The notes: generated by a model not told the origin, from the letters alone. Counted from the stretch's first letter, positions 1 through 7,480 are shown. The stretch: 32,294 nucleotides of DNA from Methanosphaera sp. (GCA_017430835.1 JAFRMD010000105.1:1-32294); one strand, 5' to 3'. Numbers and translations: made by a program.

Positions 1-1
1 A

Positions 2-569
2 AATAAAACTATTAAAACAGAACCATTTAAAAACGTAACTATTAAATTGAAAGTAGTAGCTAATGATGGATCAGTTATAAAATCAGGAAAAGTTATTTTC
101 AAAATTAACAGTAAAACCTTCAAAACCGTAAGTATTAAAGATGGTTTTGTAACTTTAAATTATAATTTAGGCAATAAAGTTGCTAAAATTTATGAGATAA
201 CTGCAGTATACTCATCAGAGAAATATGGTAGAGTACAAAGTACCGTAAACGTAATAGTTAACAAAATATCTACAAAAATAAAAGCAAACGACATAGTTTT
301 AAAATCTGCAAAAGCAAACAACAAAAACACTGTCACAGTCAAAGCTAAAATACTTGACAACAAAAACAAAAACATTAAATTCCAAAACAAAGTAACTATT
401 AAAATCAACGGTATAACATACAAAAACGAAGTTGTAGTTAAAAACGGTGAAATAAACATTAAAGTTCCAACCAACTTATCAAAAGGTAAAATACACCATA
501 AGTATCTTATCTGGAACTACAGGTTACTACACTTCAAGTAGAAAAGATATTAAATTAACAATAGTCTAA
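2..569 (+). pseudogene. 3' end of an adhesin-like surface protein gene, frameshifted near its end
   Basis: The reading frame is open from base 2, so the gene begins before the window. It encodes tandem Ig-like beta-sandwich modules rich in Lys, Asn, Thr and Val, closely similar to the C-terminal modules encoded at 7481-8329 on the minus strand (shared phrases such as SGKV.FK.NSKT, LGNKVAK and KINGITYK). In the frame read from base 2 the protein ends at 541 with an unrelated tail. If one A of the run at 488-491 is ignored, the frame continues to a stop at 567-569 and gives the expected family ending (TISILSG-TTGYY then SRKDIKLTIV). I read this as a one-base insertion in an A run. The family consists of secreted, wall-associated adhesin-like proteins. 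The function is inferred from the family, and the break could be a sequencing error. Confidence 0.75.
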
Positions 570-833
570 ATTTTAATATCTTATCTTAACCCCCCTTTTT
601 TCAAAATATAAATTTTATTTTTTCTATCGAAATTATTTTTCTAAAATCTTTTTTACTAATCATCAGGGTATCAATTATTCATACTTTATAACCGAATTAT
701 TATTACTTTTTAGAAAAATTAATAAAATACCAAATATAAACAATTACATGTATATGTATTGTATTAAAAAACATATTTTAGGGATACTTGTTTTATGCAG
801 ATTTTTTCATCGGATAACCACCATAAAATTTAC

Positions 834-857
834 TTCGTTATACAACAGTATAACGAA
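834..857. repeat. 9-bp perfect inverted repeat, 6-nt loop
   Basis: TTCGTTATA at 834-842 is answered by TATAACGAA at 849-857 around CAACAG. It lies within a long gene-free stretch and could be a hairpin in an RNA or a protein-binding palindrome. No T tract follows on either side, so a terminator is less likely. Confidence 0.5.
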
Positions 858-866
858 ATAAAAAAG

Positions 867-934
867 AAGTGGAATATGCCTAAAAACCCTTATTTTCATC
901 AAAAATTATTCAAAGTTACAAACAATTTCCACTT
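867..934. repeat. 8-bp inverted repeat enclosing about 50 nt
   Basis: AAGTGGAA at 867-874 is the reverse complement of TTCCACTT at 927-934. With the neighbouring 834-857 hairpin it makes a 100-nt segment with more potential structure than the surrounding sequence. The function is unknown: small RNA or mobile-element relic are both possible. Confidence 0.35.
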
Positions 935-1429
935 GGAATAAAAACAAAAAAATAATTGAAAAAAAATATTCATTTTATCAATTTTTTATAGTAAAGAAAA
1001 AATAAAAAAGAAAAAATAGAGTTTTATAACATAAAATAATTATCAATCAAGCCTAGATTTATAAAAATAAAAAAATAAAGATTCATATAAAAATATAAAA
1101 TATAAATAATAACTAATATATGTAAATAAAAATAAAATACCAATATTCCAAACATATTTTTCATCAAAAACAACATGAATTTTTTAGAAATTAAAATTTG
1201 AAGATGAAAAAAAAATATTGAATAAAAATTTCAATAAATAATATATAAATCAATTCCGTGAAAATACATCAACAACAGATCAATAGAGTTATAAGTAAGA
1301 ATATTTTAAAAAATTTCAAAAAAAAAACATTTTTGGTGGACACCCATTTAATTTAAAAAAGAAATACTTAAGAATTTAACATATTCCCAATTAATATATT
1401 CTTATTGTAAGCATATATAAAATTTCTTT

Positions 1430-1801
1430 TTATATGGAGATTTTGATTTCATCATAATTCATGGTTGGAACTAAGGAGTTTTTATTTCCCTCCACTAATG
1501 TAACAAATCCTTCTTTTTCCAGTTTTTTGAGTCGTGGCTGTACATTACTTACACTTTTATCTAATATTTCTGCTACTTCTCGTATACTTCGTGGTTTTTT
1601 ATTTTTAATAATGTCCAGTATTTTAAAATCTAATTTGGATAGGGATATATCATTATTTATTAGAATTTCTGATAATTCTAATGTTTCTTCAGGATGTTCT
1701 TTGTAGTATTCCCAGTTTTCTAAATCTACTAATAATTTGAAACGGTGCGTTTGTTCATAGGCTGTTTTTAGTTTTTGTGGTGAACCATATTGTTTTTCCA
1801 T
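1430..1801 (-). CDS. HVO_A0114-type winged-helix DNA-binding protein, probable antitoxin/regulator
   Basis: The 123-residue protein has a C-terminal winged helix-turn-helix. A helix around LDFKILDIIKNKKPRSIREVAEIL is followed by a recognition helix (SVSNVQPRLKKLEKEG) and a wing (FVTLVEG). The N-terminal part (GSPQKLK then an acidic helix) fits the archaeal/bacterial HVO_A0114 (COG4190-like) family, whose members often sit beside TumE-like toxins. Here it lies 41 bp behind such a gene on the same strand, so the two are probably one transcript. AAGGAT lies directly before the chosen ATG. The antitoxin role is inferred from family context, and a plain transcription regulator is the alternative. 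Confidence 0.65.
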   Translation of the reverse strand: MEKQYGSPQKLKTAYEQTHRFKLLVDLENWEYYKEHPEETLELSEILINNDISLSKLDFKILDIIKNKKPRSIREVAEILDKSVSNVQPRLKKLEKEGFVTLVEGNKNSLVPTMNYDEIKISI

Positions 1802-1842
1802 ATCCTTAACATATTCTTTTCCAGATTGTTTTTTAATAAGGG

Positions 1843-2145
1843 TTATGATAATTTTAATTCCTCCTTTAATTCATTTAAGTTTAATCCATTGTTTCGGATA
1901 ATGTGATTTATTACCATGTCCAATATGATATACTGGTCTTCTTCTTTTATTGTTTTTTTAAGATAATGCTGTTCGGGGTTGTAATGTATGTGGGCTTTAT
2001 CTATGTGATAATTGTCTATTATTATGTTATCTGGTTCTATGATGATAGACCAGCCTAATTTTGTATTGGCATGGTATATTATATTGTTAGGAAACACATA
2101 TTTTGTTTGTGTTTTTCTGTTGTTTTTCTCTGTTTTTATTTTCAT
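1843..2145 (-). CDS. TumE-like (DUF6516-type) putative toxin
   Basis: This is a 100-residue basic protein. The middle contains a DNYH...HIH pattern (IDNYHIDKAHIHYN), which resembles the YDN...H...HrH core of TumE-type toxins. An amphipathic helical tail follows (LNELKEELKLS). It is the first gene of a minus-strand pair with the HVO_A0114-type regulator, the usual partner of this family. A strong TATA box centred about 27 bp before the ATG, with no Shine-Dalgarno site between, points to a leaderless mRNA. The protein is shorter at its N-terminus than many relatives. The toxin activity is inferred, and the family match is from a few conserved residues only. Confidence 0.55.
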   Translation of the reverse strand: MKIKTEKNNRKTQTKYVFPNNIIYHANTKLGWSIIIEPDNIIIDNYHIDKAHIHYNPEQHYLKKTIKEEDQYIILDMVINHIIRNNGLNLNELKEELKLS

Positions 2146-2164
2146 ATATTATTATATACTTTAA

Positions 2165-2179
2165 TTTATATATATATTT
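2165..2179 (-). promoter_or_regulatory. TATA box of the TumE-like/regulator pair
   Basis: On the minus strand the stretch reads as alternating AT (AAATATATATATAAA). Its distance from the ATG at 2145 puts the start of transcription at or next to the start codon, which suggests leaderless translation. Confidence 0.6.
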
Positions 2180-2197
2180 GTTCTTTTTTATAGAACA

Positions 2198-2211
2198 GTA
2201 TTATATAATAC
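2198..2211. promoter_or_regulatory. 14-bp perfect palindrome upstream of the TA-like promoter
   Basis: GTATTATATAATAC is a perfect palindrome about 19 bp upstream of the TATA box of the minus-strand pair. Its position suits a binding site for the winged-helix protein of the pair, as in autoregulated toxin-antitoxin operons. In such AT-rich sequence a chance palindrome is possible. Confidence 0.35.
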
Positions 2212-2400
2212 CTACACAAAAAACTTAAAAAATGGACATATCACATAAATTACATTTTGTAATTATACCGTTCATTAAGAGATTAGATAACGATAATTGC
2301 TTGGACACTTAATTTTTTAGATAAATTCGTATAATACGGGAAAGAAATTAAATATGTATGAACATAAATAATTAAACAATTAACAAATGATGTGATTCTG

Positions 2401-3549
2401 ATGAAATTTTTGGATAGAATAAGAACACCAAAATGGAAACATAAAGACGTAAATGTAAGAATAGATGCTATTAAAAATGTAACAAATCAAAACGATTTAG
2501 AATACATCGTTTTAAATGATAATTCACCTCAAATGAGAAAACTTGCAACCCAAAAAATAACGGATAACAATCTTTTAAATAAAATTGCATTAACTGATAA
2601 CGACGTTATTGTTCGAAGAGAAGCTATACAAAAAATATACGATGAAGAAACATTATATTTAGTAGCAAAAAATGATAGAAATGAAGCAAATTGTGAAAAT
2701 TCTATGAAAAAAATAAATAATGAAAAATACTTTAAGGATCTGGCAAAAAATGCCCGTTTTGATGTAGTTCGAGTGAACTTCGTTAACAAAATTAATGAAG
2801 AAGATATTTTAACAGATATTGCTAAAACTGATAGTTCAAATTGGGTTCGTAATACGGCAGTACGAAAAATACACAATGAACCCGTTTTAATAGATATAAT
2901 AAAAAATGATTCAGACAATGAAGTTCGTGAAACAGCAATTAGAAATATTGACAATACAGAATTATTAATTGATATAGCCCTAAATGACGAAAATGATTGG
3001 GTTCGTCGTACATCAATATCAAAAATTAACGATGAACGTGCTTTAACAGAAATTGCAAAAAAAGAAACACGTAAACTCAACTGTCAAGAAGCAATTAGAA
3101 AAATTCATGATGAAGAGAAATTATTTGATATTATTGAAAATGCAAAAGACAATACTGCCAAAGAGGAAGCAATAAGAAACATTACTAATCAGGAAATCTT
3201 AATAAATATAGTTACTTCAGATAATGATAGATCTTTACGTTACACTGCATTAAACAATATTGAAGATGAAAAAGTTATTCATACCCTATATGAACAGGGA
3301 TATGGAGATTTAATTGATGAATATACCATAAAAGACATAATTACGGATAATGACTTCTTGGTTGAACTTGCTAATCAGAAAAATAAATACTGTAAAATAG
3401 CTGCAATACATAAAATTACAGACATAACTGCTTTAAATAAAATTAATTTGCCTTCTGAATTTGAAGATAGAACTGCTGATGGTGATGGTCCTTTGGTTCA
3501 TCCAGTAAATGATGCATATGATGAAAGAATAAAACAACTTAGAAATTAA
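2401..3549 (+). CDS. HEAT-like repeat protein built of 26-residue units
   Basis: The product has 382 residues, made almost entirely of about 13 tandem 26-residue helical units. The pattern is roughly ND..VR..AI.KI.DE..L.DIA, with units beginning NDVIVRREA, SSNWVRNTA, SDNEVRETA and ENDWVRRTS. This is the two-helix pattern of HEAT/PBS-lyase type solenoids, which act as protein-binding scaffolds. The unit is shorter and more regular than the usual 30-40-residue HEAT unit. There is no signal peptide or membrane segment, so it is probably cytoplasmic. An in-frame GTG at 2392 is possible, but it forms part of the TGTGAT sequence that can serve as the ribosome site for the ATG at 2401. The partner is unknown. 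Confidence 0.75.
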   Translation: MKFLDRIRTPKWKHKDVNVRIDAIKNVTNQNDLEYIVLNDNSPQMRKLATQKITDNNLLNKIALTDNDVIVRREAIQKIYDEETLYLVAKNDRNEANCENSMKKINNEKYFKDLAKNARFDVVRVNFVNKINEEDILTDIAKTDSSNWVRNTAVRKIHNEPVLIDIIKNDSDNEVRETAIRNIDNTELLIDIALNDENDWVRRTSISKINDERALTEIAKKETRKLNCQEAIRKIHDEEKLFDIIENAKDNTAKEEAIRNITNQEILINIVTSDNDRSLRYTALNNIEDEKVIHTLYEQGYGDLIDEYTIKDIITDNDFLVELANQKNKYCKIAAIHKITDITALNKINLPSEFEDRTADGDGPLVHPVNDAYDERIKQLRN

Positions 3550-3707
3550 TCTGAAAAAATATATTCTATAAAAAACATGAAAAATTTTAGTGAACATGTA
3601 CATGATAATAATAAAATTGGATGTTTTATGTAAATTTCTAAAATTTTTATTATGTATCAATGATTATATCATAAATCAATTACAATCATTCTACTGATAT
3701 TTAGATA

Positions 3708-3728
3708 ATCAACGTTATTTACGTTGAT
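3708..3728. repeat. 8-bp stem, 5-nt loop hairpin
   Basis: ATCAACGT at 3708-3715 pairs perfectly with ACGTTGAT at 3721-3728 and is followed by an A run. It lies about 160 bp behind the HEAT-like gene. It could be a processing or termination structure of that transcript. Confidence 0.4.
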
Positions 3729-3830
3729 AAAAAAATAAGAATTTCATCCAGAAGCAAAAAAGATCATTCATTATAATTTTGATTTGGTTCTTAATACTAA
3801 TTTCTTTTTTCTCAAAAAGAACAAAAATAG

Positions 3831-3872
3831 AATATACTGGATAAATAATTGGTTATCTTTGTCCGGTATATT
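3831..3872 (+). repeat. 11-bp stem hairpin with one U-G wobble
   Basis: AATATACTGGA at 3831-3841 pairs with TCCGGTATATT at 3862-3872. The single non-Watson-Crick pair is a U-G wobble if the plus strand is transcribed, but an A-C mismatch on the minus strand. This slightly favours a plus-strand RNA. The loop is 20 nt. Confidence 0.4.
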
Positions 3873-3987
3873 TATATACATTTTAACAACAATTTTTTAA
3901 AGATTTGTAAACCTTAATGTTTACATTATTCTCCACAACAATTGATGATGCTTATTTTATTAGTTTAATTAAAACCCTTTTTTTATT

Positions 3988-4659
3988 CTAATATTTTCCG
4001 TTAATGTTGTTGAGTTTATTTACATTTGTTATGTTTGTGTTGTTTAATGATGTGCTGTTGGTGTTGTTTAATGATGTAACATTTGCATTGTTTGGTATTT
4101 GGCTTGTATTGTTTAATGGAACAGTTGTAGTGTTTTTATTGTTTATAGTGCTTTTGTTTGAGTTATCGTTTACTTTGGAAGTGCTGTTAGTTGTTGTTGA
4201 GTTAGCTACTTTACTTGTATTGTTTACATTAGTTGAGTTACCTACTTTAGCTGTATTGTTTACATTAGTTGAGTTACCTACTTTACTTGTATTGTTTACA
4301 TTAGTTGTGTTGTTAGTTTTAGTTATGTTGTTTCCTTTTGTGTCTTTTGCAGTATTTTTTATATTTGTTTTAGCATTGTTTGTTGTTTTTGAGACACCAT
4401 TTGTTTTAATTTTTTCTTTTCCAATTATTGCAATATTTTTTGGGACTTTTTTAACCACTTGGTTGACTTTTGCAACGGAGTTTGTTACAGTTTTTTCTAC
4501 TACGTTTGCGTTTAATTCAGTTACATTATTTTGTTGATTTTCTATTTGACTTGTTGTGTTTGCTTTCATTGTTTGGTTGTTCATTTCTGTTGTGAAAGCA
4601 AAACCTACTCCTATTGATGCTATTAATATACAAATTGCCACGATTAAAATTTTTTTCAT
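3988..4659 (-). CDS. Secreted Asn/Thr-rich repeat protein
   Basis: The 223-residue protein starts with a signal peptide or single membrane anchor (MKKILIVAIC, then a hydrophobic stretch to GVGFAF). It continues as a low-complexity chain rich in Asn, Thr, Ser, Val and Lys. Residues about 110-160 are tandem copies of a 12-residue unit (NNTSKVGNSTNV and variants), followed by shorter NNT/NSTS repeats. Many N-X-S/T sequons suggest heavy N-glycosylation outside the cell. An ATG 15 bases further upstream (4674) is less likely, because GGAGAGG at 4666-4672 lies inside that extension and is correctly placed for the ATG at 4659. It stands alone with its own TATA box at 4731-4741. It is probably a small wall- or surface-associated protein; no enzymatic domain is seen. 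Confidence 0.7.
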   Translation of the reverse strand: MKKILIVAICILIASIGVGFAFTTEMNNQTMKANTTSQIENQQNNVTELNANVVEKTVTNSVAKVNQVVKKVPKNIAIIGKEKIKTNGVSKTTNNAKTNIKNTAKDTKGNNITKTNNTTNVNNTSKVGNSTNVNNTAKVGNSTNVNNTSKVANSTTTNSTSKVNDNSNKSTINNKNTTTVPLNNTSQIPNNANVTSLNNTNSTSLNNTNITNVNKLNNINGKY

Positions 4660-4690
4660 TTTGTTCCTCTCCATTATGAATTTATTTTTA

Positions 4691-4707
4691 GTGTGACTTC
4701 CTCACAC
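4691..4707 (-). promoter_or_regulatory. Palindrome at the expected transcription start of the Asn/Thr-rich gene
   Basis: GTGTGA at 4691-4696 and TCACAC at 4702-4707 form a perfect 6-bp inverted repeat with a 5-base spacer. It lies about 25 bp downstream of the TATA box, that is over the expected start of transcription. This suits a repressor operator or a hairpin at the 5' end of the leader. It is more GC-rich than its surroundings, which makes chance less likely. Confidence 0.45.
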
Positions 4708-4730
4708 CTACTTCTTTATTTATTTTAGAA

Positions 4731-4741
4731 CGTATATAAAG
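4731..4741 (-). promoter_or_regulatory. TATA box of the Asn/Thr-rich secreted protein gene
   Basis: The minus strand reads CTTTATATACG, with a purine-rich stretch upstream that could be the BRE. It predicts a leader of roughly 45-50 nt before the ATG at 4659. Confidence 0.55.
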
Positions 4742-5405
4742 GTTTTCGCATGTAAGTACTCACTTGCATCATCAAATTACCATATAAACAATTATTATTA
4801 CGAATTTTTAAAAATAAATTTATTTAATCATGTTGTAAATTTTTTAACAATTTATAAGCATTTTAAATTATATTCCACAAAGATTCTTATTATACTATAA
4901 TAGAGTATTTTATATTTAAAAATAATAGGGTTAATTAAGCATATTTATAATTTAAAGATTAATGTTACGATAATCGGACAATAAAATCCAAAAAGTAAAA
5001 GAATATATTATTTGAAGATTTATGTTAGAAAAATTTTAGAATGATAGAAGTATTATGTTAAAAGTTAATCTATGAAAAAAGCTTAATTAAATAATCAGAT
5101 AAAGAAAAAAATACTAAAGAAAAAAAGATAAAGATATACCTATAAAAATGAATGGAAATTTATGATATGAATATTTAAATTTAATAAAGATGTTATCTTA
5201 GTTAAAGTTACTGATATTATGTGAGAAAAAGCTATTGTTGATAAAACACGTATCCTCTTAGAAATTTTACTAAAAAAAGAAGTACAGTGTTAGGGATATG
5301 AATTGTAATGTTAAGATCTTAAAGTAATAGTATTCTCATAGAATATATAATTTTTGAAGTTTCTATATATCCTATTCCAATTATAAAAAAAGTTATGGTG
5401 ACGTG
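4742..5405. other. Long A/T-rich gene-free stretch
   Basis: No open frame of note, RNA gene or convincing stem-loop is seen in about 660 bases. A motif like GATATTATGTGAGAAAAAGC (5213-5232) recurs imperfectly at 5017-5033 and at 7379-7399. This hints at decayed copies of one sequence, but the similarity is short. Confidence 0.45.
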
Positions 5406-5735
5406 ATGATTAAATTAGATAATAAGTATGTTTTACATATACCCATACACAAATATGAAAATAAAGAATTAACCAGCATTAACATAGAGAAACCTATAGA
5501 AGAATTAATTTCTAAGTTAAATGATGAAGGTTACACTAGTTTCTATAAAACCAAAATAACCGGTTATTATAAGAATCGGCGTTTTGATGAAATAATATTT
5601 ACGATATTCACGGAAAGTGATGATGATAAGGTTTGTATGGTATTCCGAGAATGGTTTAATGATAATAATTCAACATTGAAACAGGAATCATTTGCATATG
5701 AACATAATAATTCACTTATCATTGAAACACTATGA
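5406..5735 (+). CDS. Conserved hypothetical protein, 109 aa
   Basis: This is a small soluble protein without signal peptide or membrane segment. The N-terminal half reads like a beta-alpha unit (KYVLHIPIHKYENKE, then IEELISKLNDEGYTS) and the second half has a FREWFNDNN segment. I recall similar uncharacterised proteins in other Methanobacteriales but know no function. The ATG at 5406 is chosen over the overlapping GTG at 5403 because GGTGA at 5397-5401 is spaced 4 nt from the ATG. It stands alone between two long non-coding stretches, with mntP 220 bp downstream. Confidence 0.65.
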   Translation: MIKLDNKYVLHIPIHKYENKELTSINIEKPIEELISKLNDEGYTSFYKTKITGYYKNRRFDEIIFTIFTESDDDKVCMVFREWFNDNNSTLKQESFAYEHNNSLIIETL

Positions 5736-5870
5736 TTTAACATAATAATTTTATTAAACTCCATTTACCCTTTTTTTGATATTAATTATTAAATTCTTAT
5801 AAATTTAGGTATACTTAAATATTAAGCATTATTTGAAGATTATGTTAACTTAAAAATATTTAAAGAGAAA

Positions 5871-5886
5871 TTTAGGCTTCCTTAAA
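5871..5886 (+). promoter_or_regulatory. Possible metal-regulator box upstream of mntP
   Basis: TTTAGGCTTCCTTAAA is an imperfect inverted repeat about 15 bp upstream of the mntP TATA box. It resembles the TTAGG...CCTAA type of site bound by DtxR/MntR family regulators. The symmetry is poor in the centre, so this is a suggestion only. Confidence 0.25.
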
Positions 5887-5900
5887 CCTTTTTTTAAGAA

Positions 5901-5912
5901 ACTATATATATA
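5901..5912 (+). promoter_or_regulatory. TATA box of mntP
   Basis: The sequence ACTATATATATA lies 45-55 bp upstream of the mntP ATG, preceded by a purine-rich AAGAA that could be the BRE. It predicts a short leader that includes the AGGATGATT ribosome site. Confidence 0.5.
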
Positions 5913-5956
5913 ATAAGAAATAATAATAACAATTAGTGAAAAAGTAGGATGATTGT

Positions 5957-6505
5957 ATGGATTTCATATCAATATTATTAATTGCAGTAGCACTGTCAAT
6001 GGATTCATTTAGTGTATCATTAACAAAGGGTTTCACACAAAAAAACTTGAAAACTAGTCAAATGATATATTATGGATTATCTTTTGGATTATTCCATCTA
6101 TTTCTACCATTAATTGGTTATTGTACTGGAGAAGTTATAATTAACTTTGTTTCAACATTAGCTCCTTGGATAGGATTTATAATACTATTCATTATTGGAG
6201 CAAATATGATACGAGAAAGCTTAGAAAATGAAGATGAAGAAGTAGCAGACGAATTTTCATTTAAAGAACTAATCCTTCTTTCAATAGCAACAGGAATAGA
6301 TGCATTTGCTATAGGTATATCTTTCGCACTATTAAATACTAATATATTAATCCCTGCCATAACCACAGGTATAGTTGTATTTACATTAAGTATCATAGGA
6401 ATATTATTAGGACGAAAATTAGGTGACTATTGTGGAGACAAATTCCTTATACTAGGTGGAGTAGTATTAATTTTAATTGGTATAAAAATCTTATTAGGAT
6501 TTTAA
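5957..6505 (+). CDS. mntP: MntP-family manganese efflux pump
   Basis: The 182-residue membrane protein has six predicted helices arranged as two homologous halves of three, the normal size and plan of MntP (DUF204/YebN). The halves carry the characteristic acidic residues within helices: ALSMDSFSV (Asp16) and ATGIDAFAIG (Asp115). A charged cytoplasmic loop (ENEDEEVADEF) separates the halves. The protein exports Mn(II) across the cytoplasmic membrane and protects against manganese excess. The ATG at 5957 has AGGATG upstream. The gene appears monocistronic and has its own TATA box. A DtxR/MntR-like half-site pair upstream hints at metal control. I see no yybP-ykoY-like riboswitch, which often precedes bacterial mntP. 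Confidence 0.9.
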   Translation: MDFISILLIAVALSMDSFSVSLTKGFTQKNLKTSQMIYYGLSFGLFHLFLPLIGYCTGEVIINFVSTLAPWIGFIILFIIGANMIRESLENEDEEVADEFSFKELILLSIATGIDAFAIGISFALLNTNILIPAITTGIVVFTLSIIGILLGRKLGDYCGDKFLILGGVVLILIGIKILLGF

Positions 6506-6640
6506 TTAACATTTCCCCATTTAATATTCTTTTTTTGAAATTTAAAAGATATTTAAAAAGGAATTATAAGAGAATACTAAAAAAATCATTCAAAAATAGA
6601 TTTTTTTCAACTATTATAATCATCAATAATTTAAGTTTAA

Positions 6641-6670
6641 AAAAAGTGTAATGTCAAGAAATTGACATTA
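6641..6670 (-). terminator. Hairpin plus T run behind the split-barrel gene
   Basis: TAATGTCAA at 6649-6657 pairs perfectly with TTGACATTA at 6662-6670 around a GAAA loop as read on the plus strand. On the minus strand the 9-bp hairpin starts six bases after the stop of the 6676-7068 gene and is followed by an A/T segment with a run of T. This is a terminator layout for that gene. It may also serve the convergent mntP transcript. Confidence 0.55.
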
Positions 6671-6675
6671 TAAAT

Positions 6676-7068
6676 TTAAATCCATTCAATTTCCTTATCG
6701 TTTTCAGGACCTGGATGTTTTGCAAGTACTGCACAAGGTTTGAATGTTGCTGCACCTTTTGCTCTGAATGGGAAACCTTTTTCTTCTGCAAATTTGTTTA
6801 AATTGTCAACAAGTTCTCCTTCTTCAAAGAATGTTGCTTTTCCTTTTGCCATGTATGCTTTTTTAGTTTCAGGATCACATACTGTTACTGCAATTAATCC
6901 ATTTTCCATTAAATTCTTTTTGGTAGTGTTCATTGCAACATCAGCAATTACCATTGTTCCATCGTCTTCAACCATTTTAAATCCGATAGGTACAACGTTT
7001 GGACCATCACCAGTAGTTGCTACAAACCATGTTTGTTCCATGAATATTTTTTTAATTTCATCATCCAT
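6676..7068 (-). CDS. Pyridoxamine 5'-phosphate oxidase-like FMN-binding split-barrel protein
   Basis: The 130-residue protein has the split-barrel pattern: an N-terminal helix, then WFVATTGDGPNVVPIGFKMVEDDGTMVIAD, and a later strand AYMAKGKATFF. This small class binds FMN or F420 and typically acts as a flavin reductase or unknown oxidoreductase. It lacks the length and substrate motifs of true PdxH, so vitamin B6 synthesis is unlikely. GGAGG at 7078-7082 is 9 nt upstream of the ATG. The gene is monocistronic, with a terminator hairpin directly behind. It differs clearly from the two closer paralogues at 17785-18192 and 24926-25342. Confidence 0.75.
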   Translation of the reverse strand: MDDEIKKIFMEQTWFVATTGDGPNVVPIGFKMVEDDGTMVIADVAMNTTKKNLMENGLIAVTVCDPETKKAYMAKGKATFFEEGELVDNLNKFAEEKGFPFRAKGAATFKPCAVLAKHPGPENDKEIEWI

Positions 7069-7082
7069 AATTGATAACCTCC

Positions 7083-7480
7083 ATATAATAATTAGTTAAA
7101 CATAATATATGCTATTTATTAAAATATAAATAATAATTAGAGTGTTAATACATAGAATTTTCAATAAATATATCCTTTAATAATAGTTTAAAGTTAGATA
7201 ATATATTATAATCATTAAATTTTTATAAGAAAGGTGAAAACCTTGTGATATTTAATATGAAGCTTCTACTGTTGAATATTATTTTATCCAAAAAAACTAT
7301 TTATAGCACTTCATTCGAAACGGTCTAGACTTAAAATATTGATGGGGATATAAAGATTGAGAAATCACACAATTCCATGATATTTATGTAAGAAAAAGCA
7401 GCAAAATAGAGTGATTTAATTTAAAAGTTACTTCTGATTAAGCAAGAAAAAAAATAGTAAAGAAGTTTAAAGTTTTTTTA
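7083..7480. other. Intergenic region between the split-barrel gene promoter and the adhesin 3' end
   Basis: It contains the promoter side of the 7068 gene (an A/T-rich TATA candidate near 7110-7125). A short GAAA-capped hairpin lies at 7231-7244 (AAGGT/ACCTT). The stretch at 7379-7399 resembles 5213-5232. No coding frame survives. It may include decayed sequence, but I cannot name a source. Confidence 0.4.

Larger units (their letters stand above)
570..1429. other. AT-rich intergenic region with a T tract and two inverted repeats
   Basis: No convincing gene is visible in these 860 bases. A C6T6 stretch at about 590-601 lies just behind the adhesin stop and could end its transcript. The stretch 780-940 is less AT-rich than its flanks and contains two inverted repeats, listed separately. 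The rest is A/T-rich sequence with stops in all frames. Confidence 0.6.
3550..3987. other. Intergenic region with two hairpins
   Basis: This gap lies between the HEAT-like gene and the convergent Asn/Thr-rich gene. It contains no credible coding frame; the one apparent minus-strand frame overlaps the HEAT-like gene and looks like A/T-rich noise. Two stem-loops are listed separately. The remainder is A/T-rich. Confidence 0.55.

Noticed and set aside
570..1429. CRISPR array or transposon in the intergenic desert
   Set aside because: No regularly spaced repeats, transposase frame or target-site duplications were found; only two inverted repeats.
4004..4537. Long plus-strand open frame opposite the Asn/Thr-rich gene
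   Set aside because: It is a mirror of the repetitive Asn/Thr codons on the minus strand, giving an unnatural Leu/Val/Phe-rich product. It has no ribosome site.
5740..5956. A yybP-ykoY manganese riboswitch before mntP
   Set aside because: The leader predicted from the TATA box is too short, and no GC-containing conserved stems are seen.
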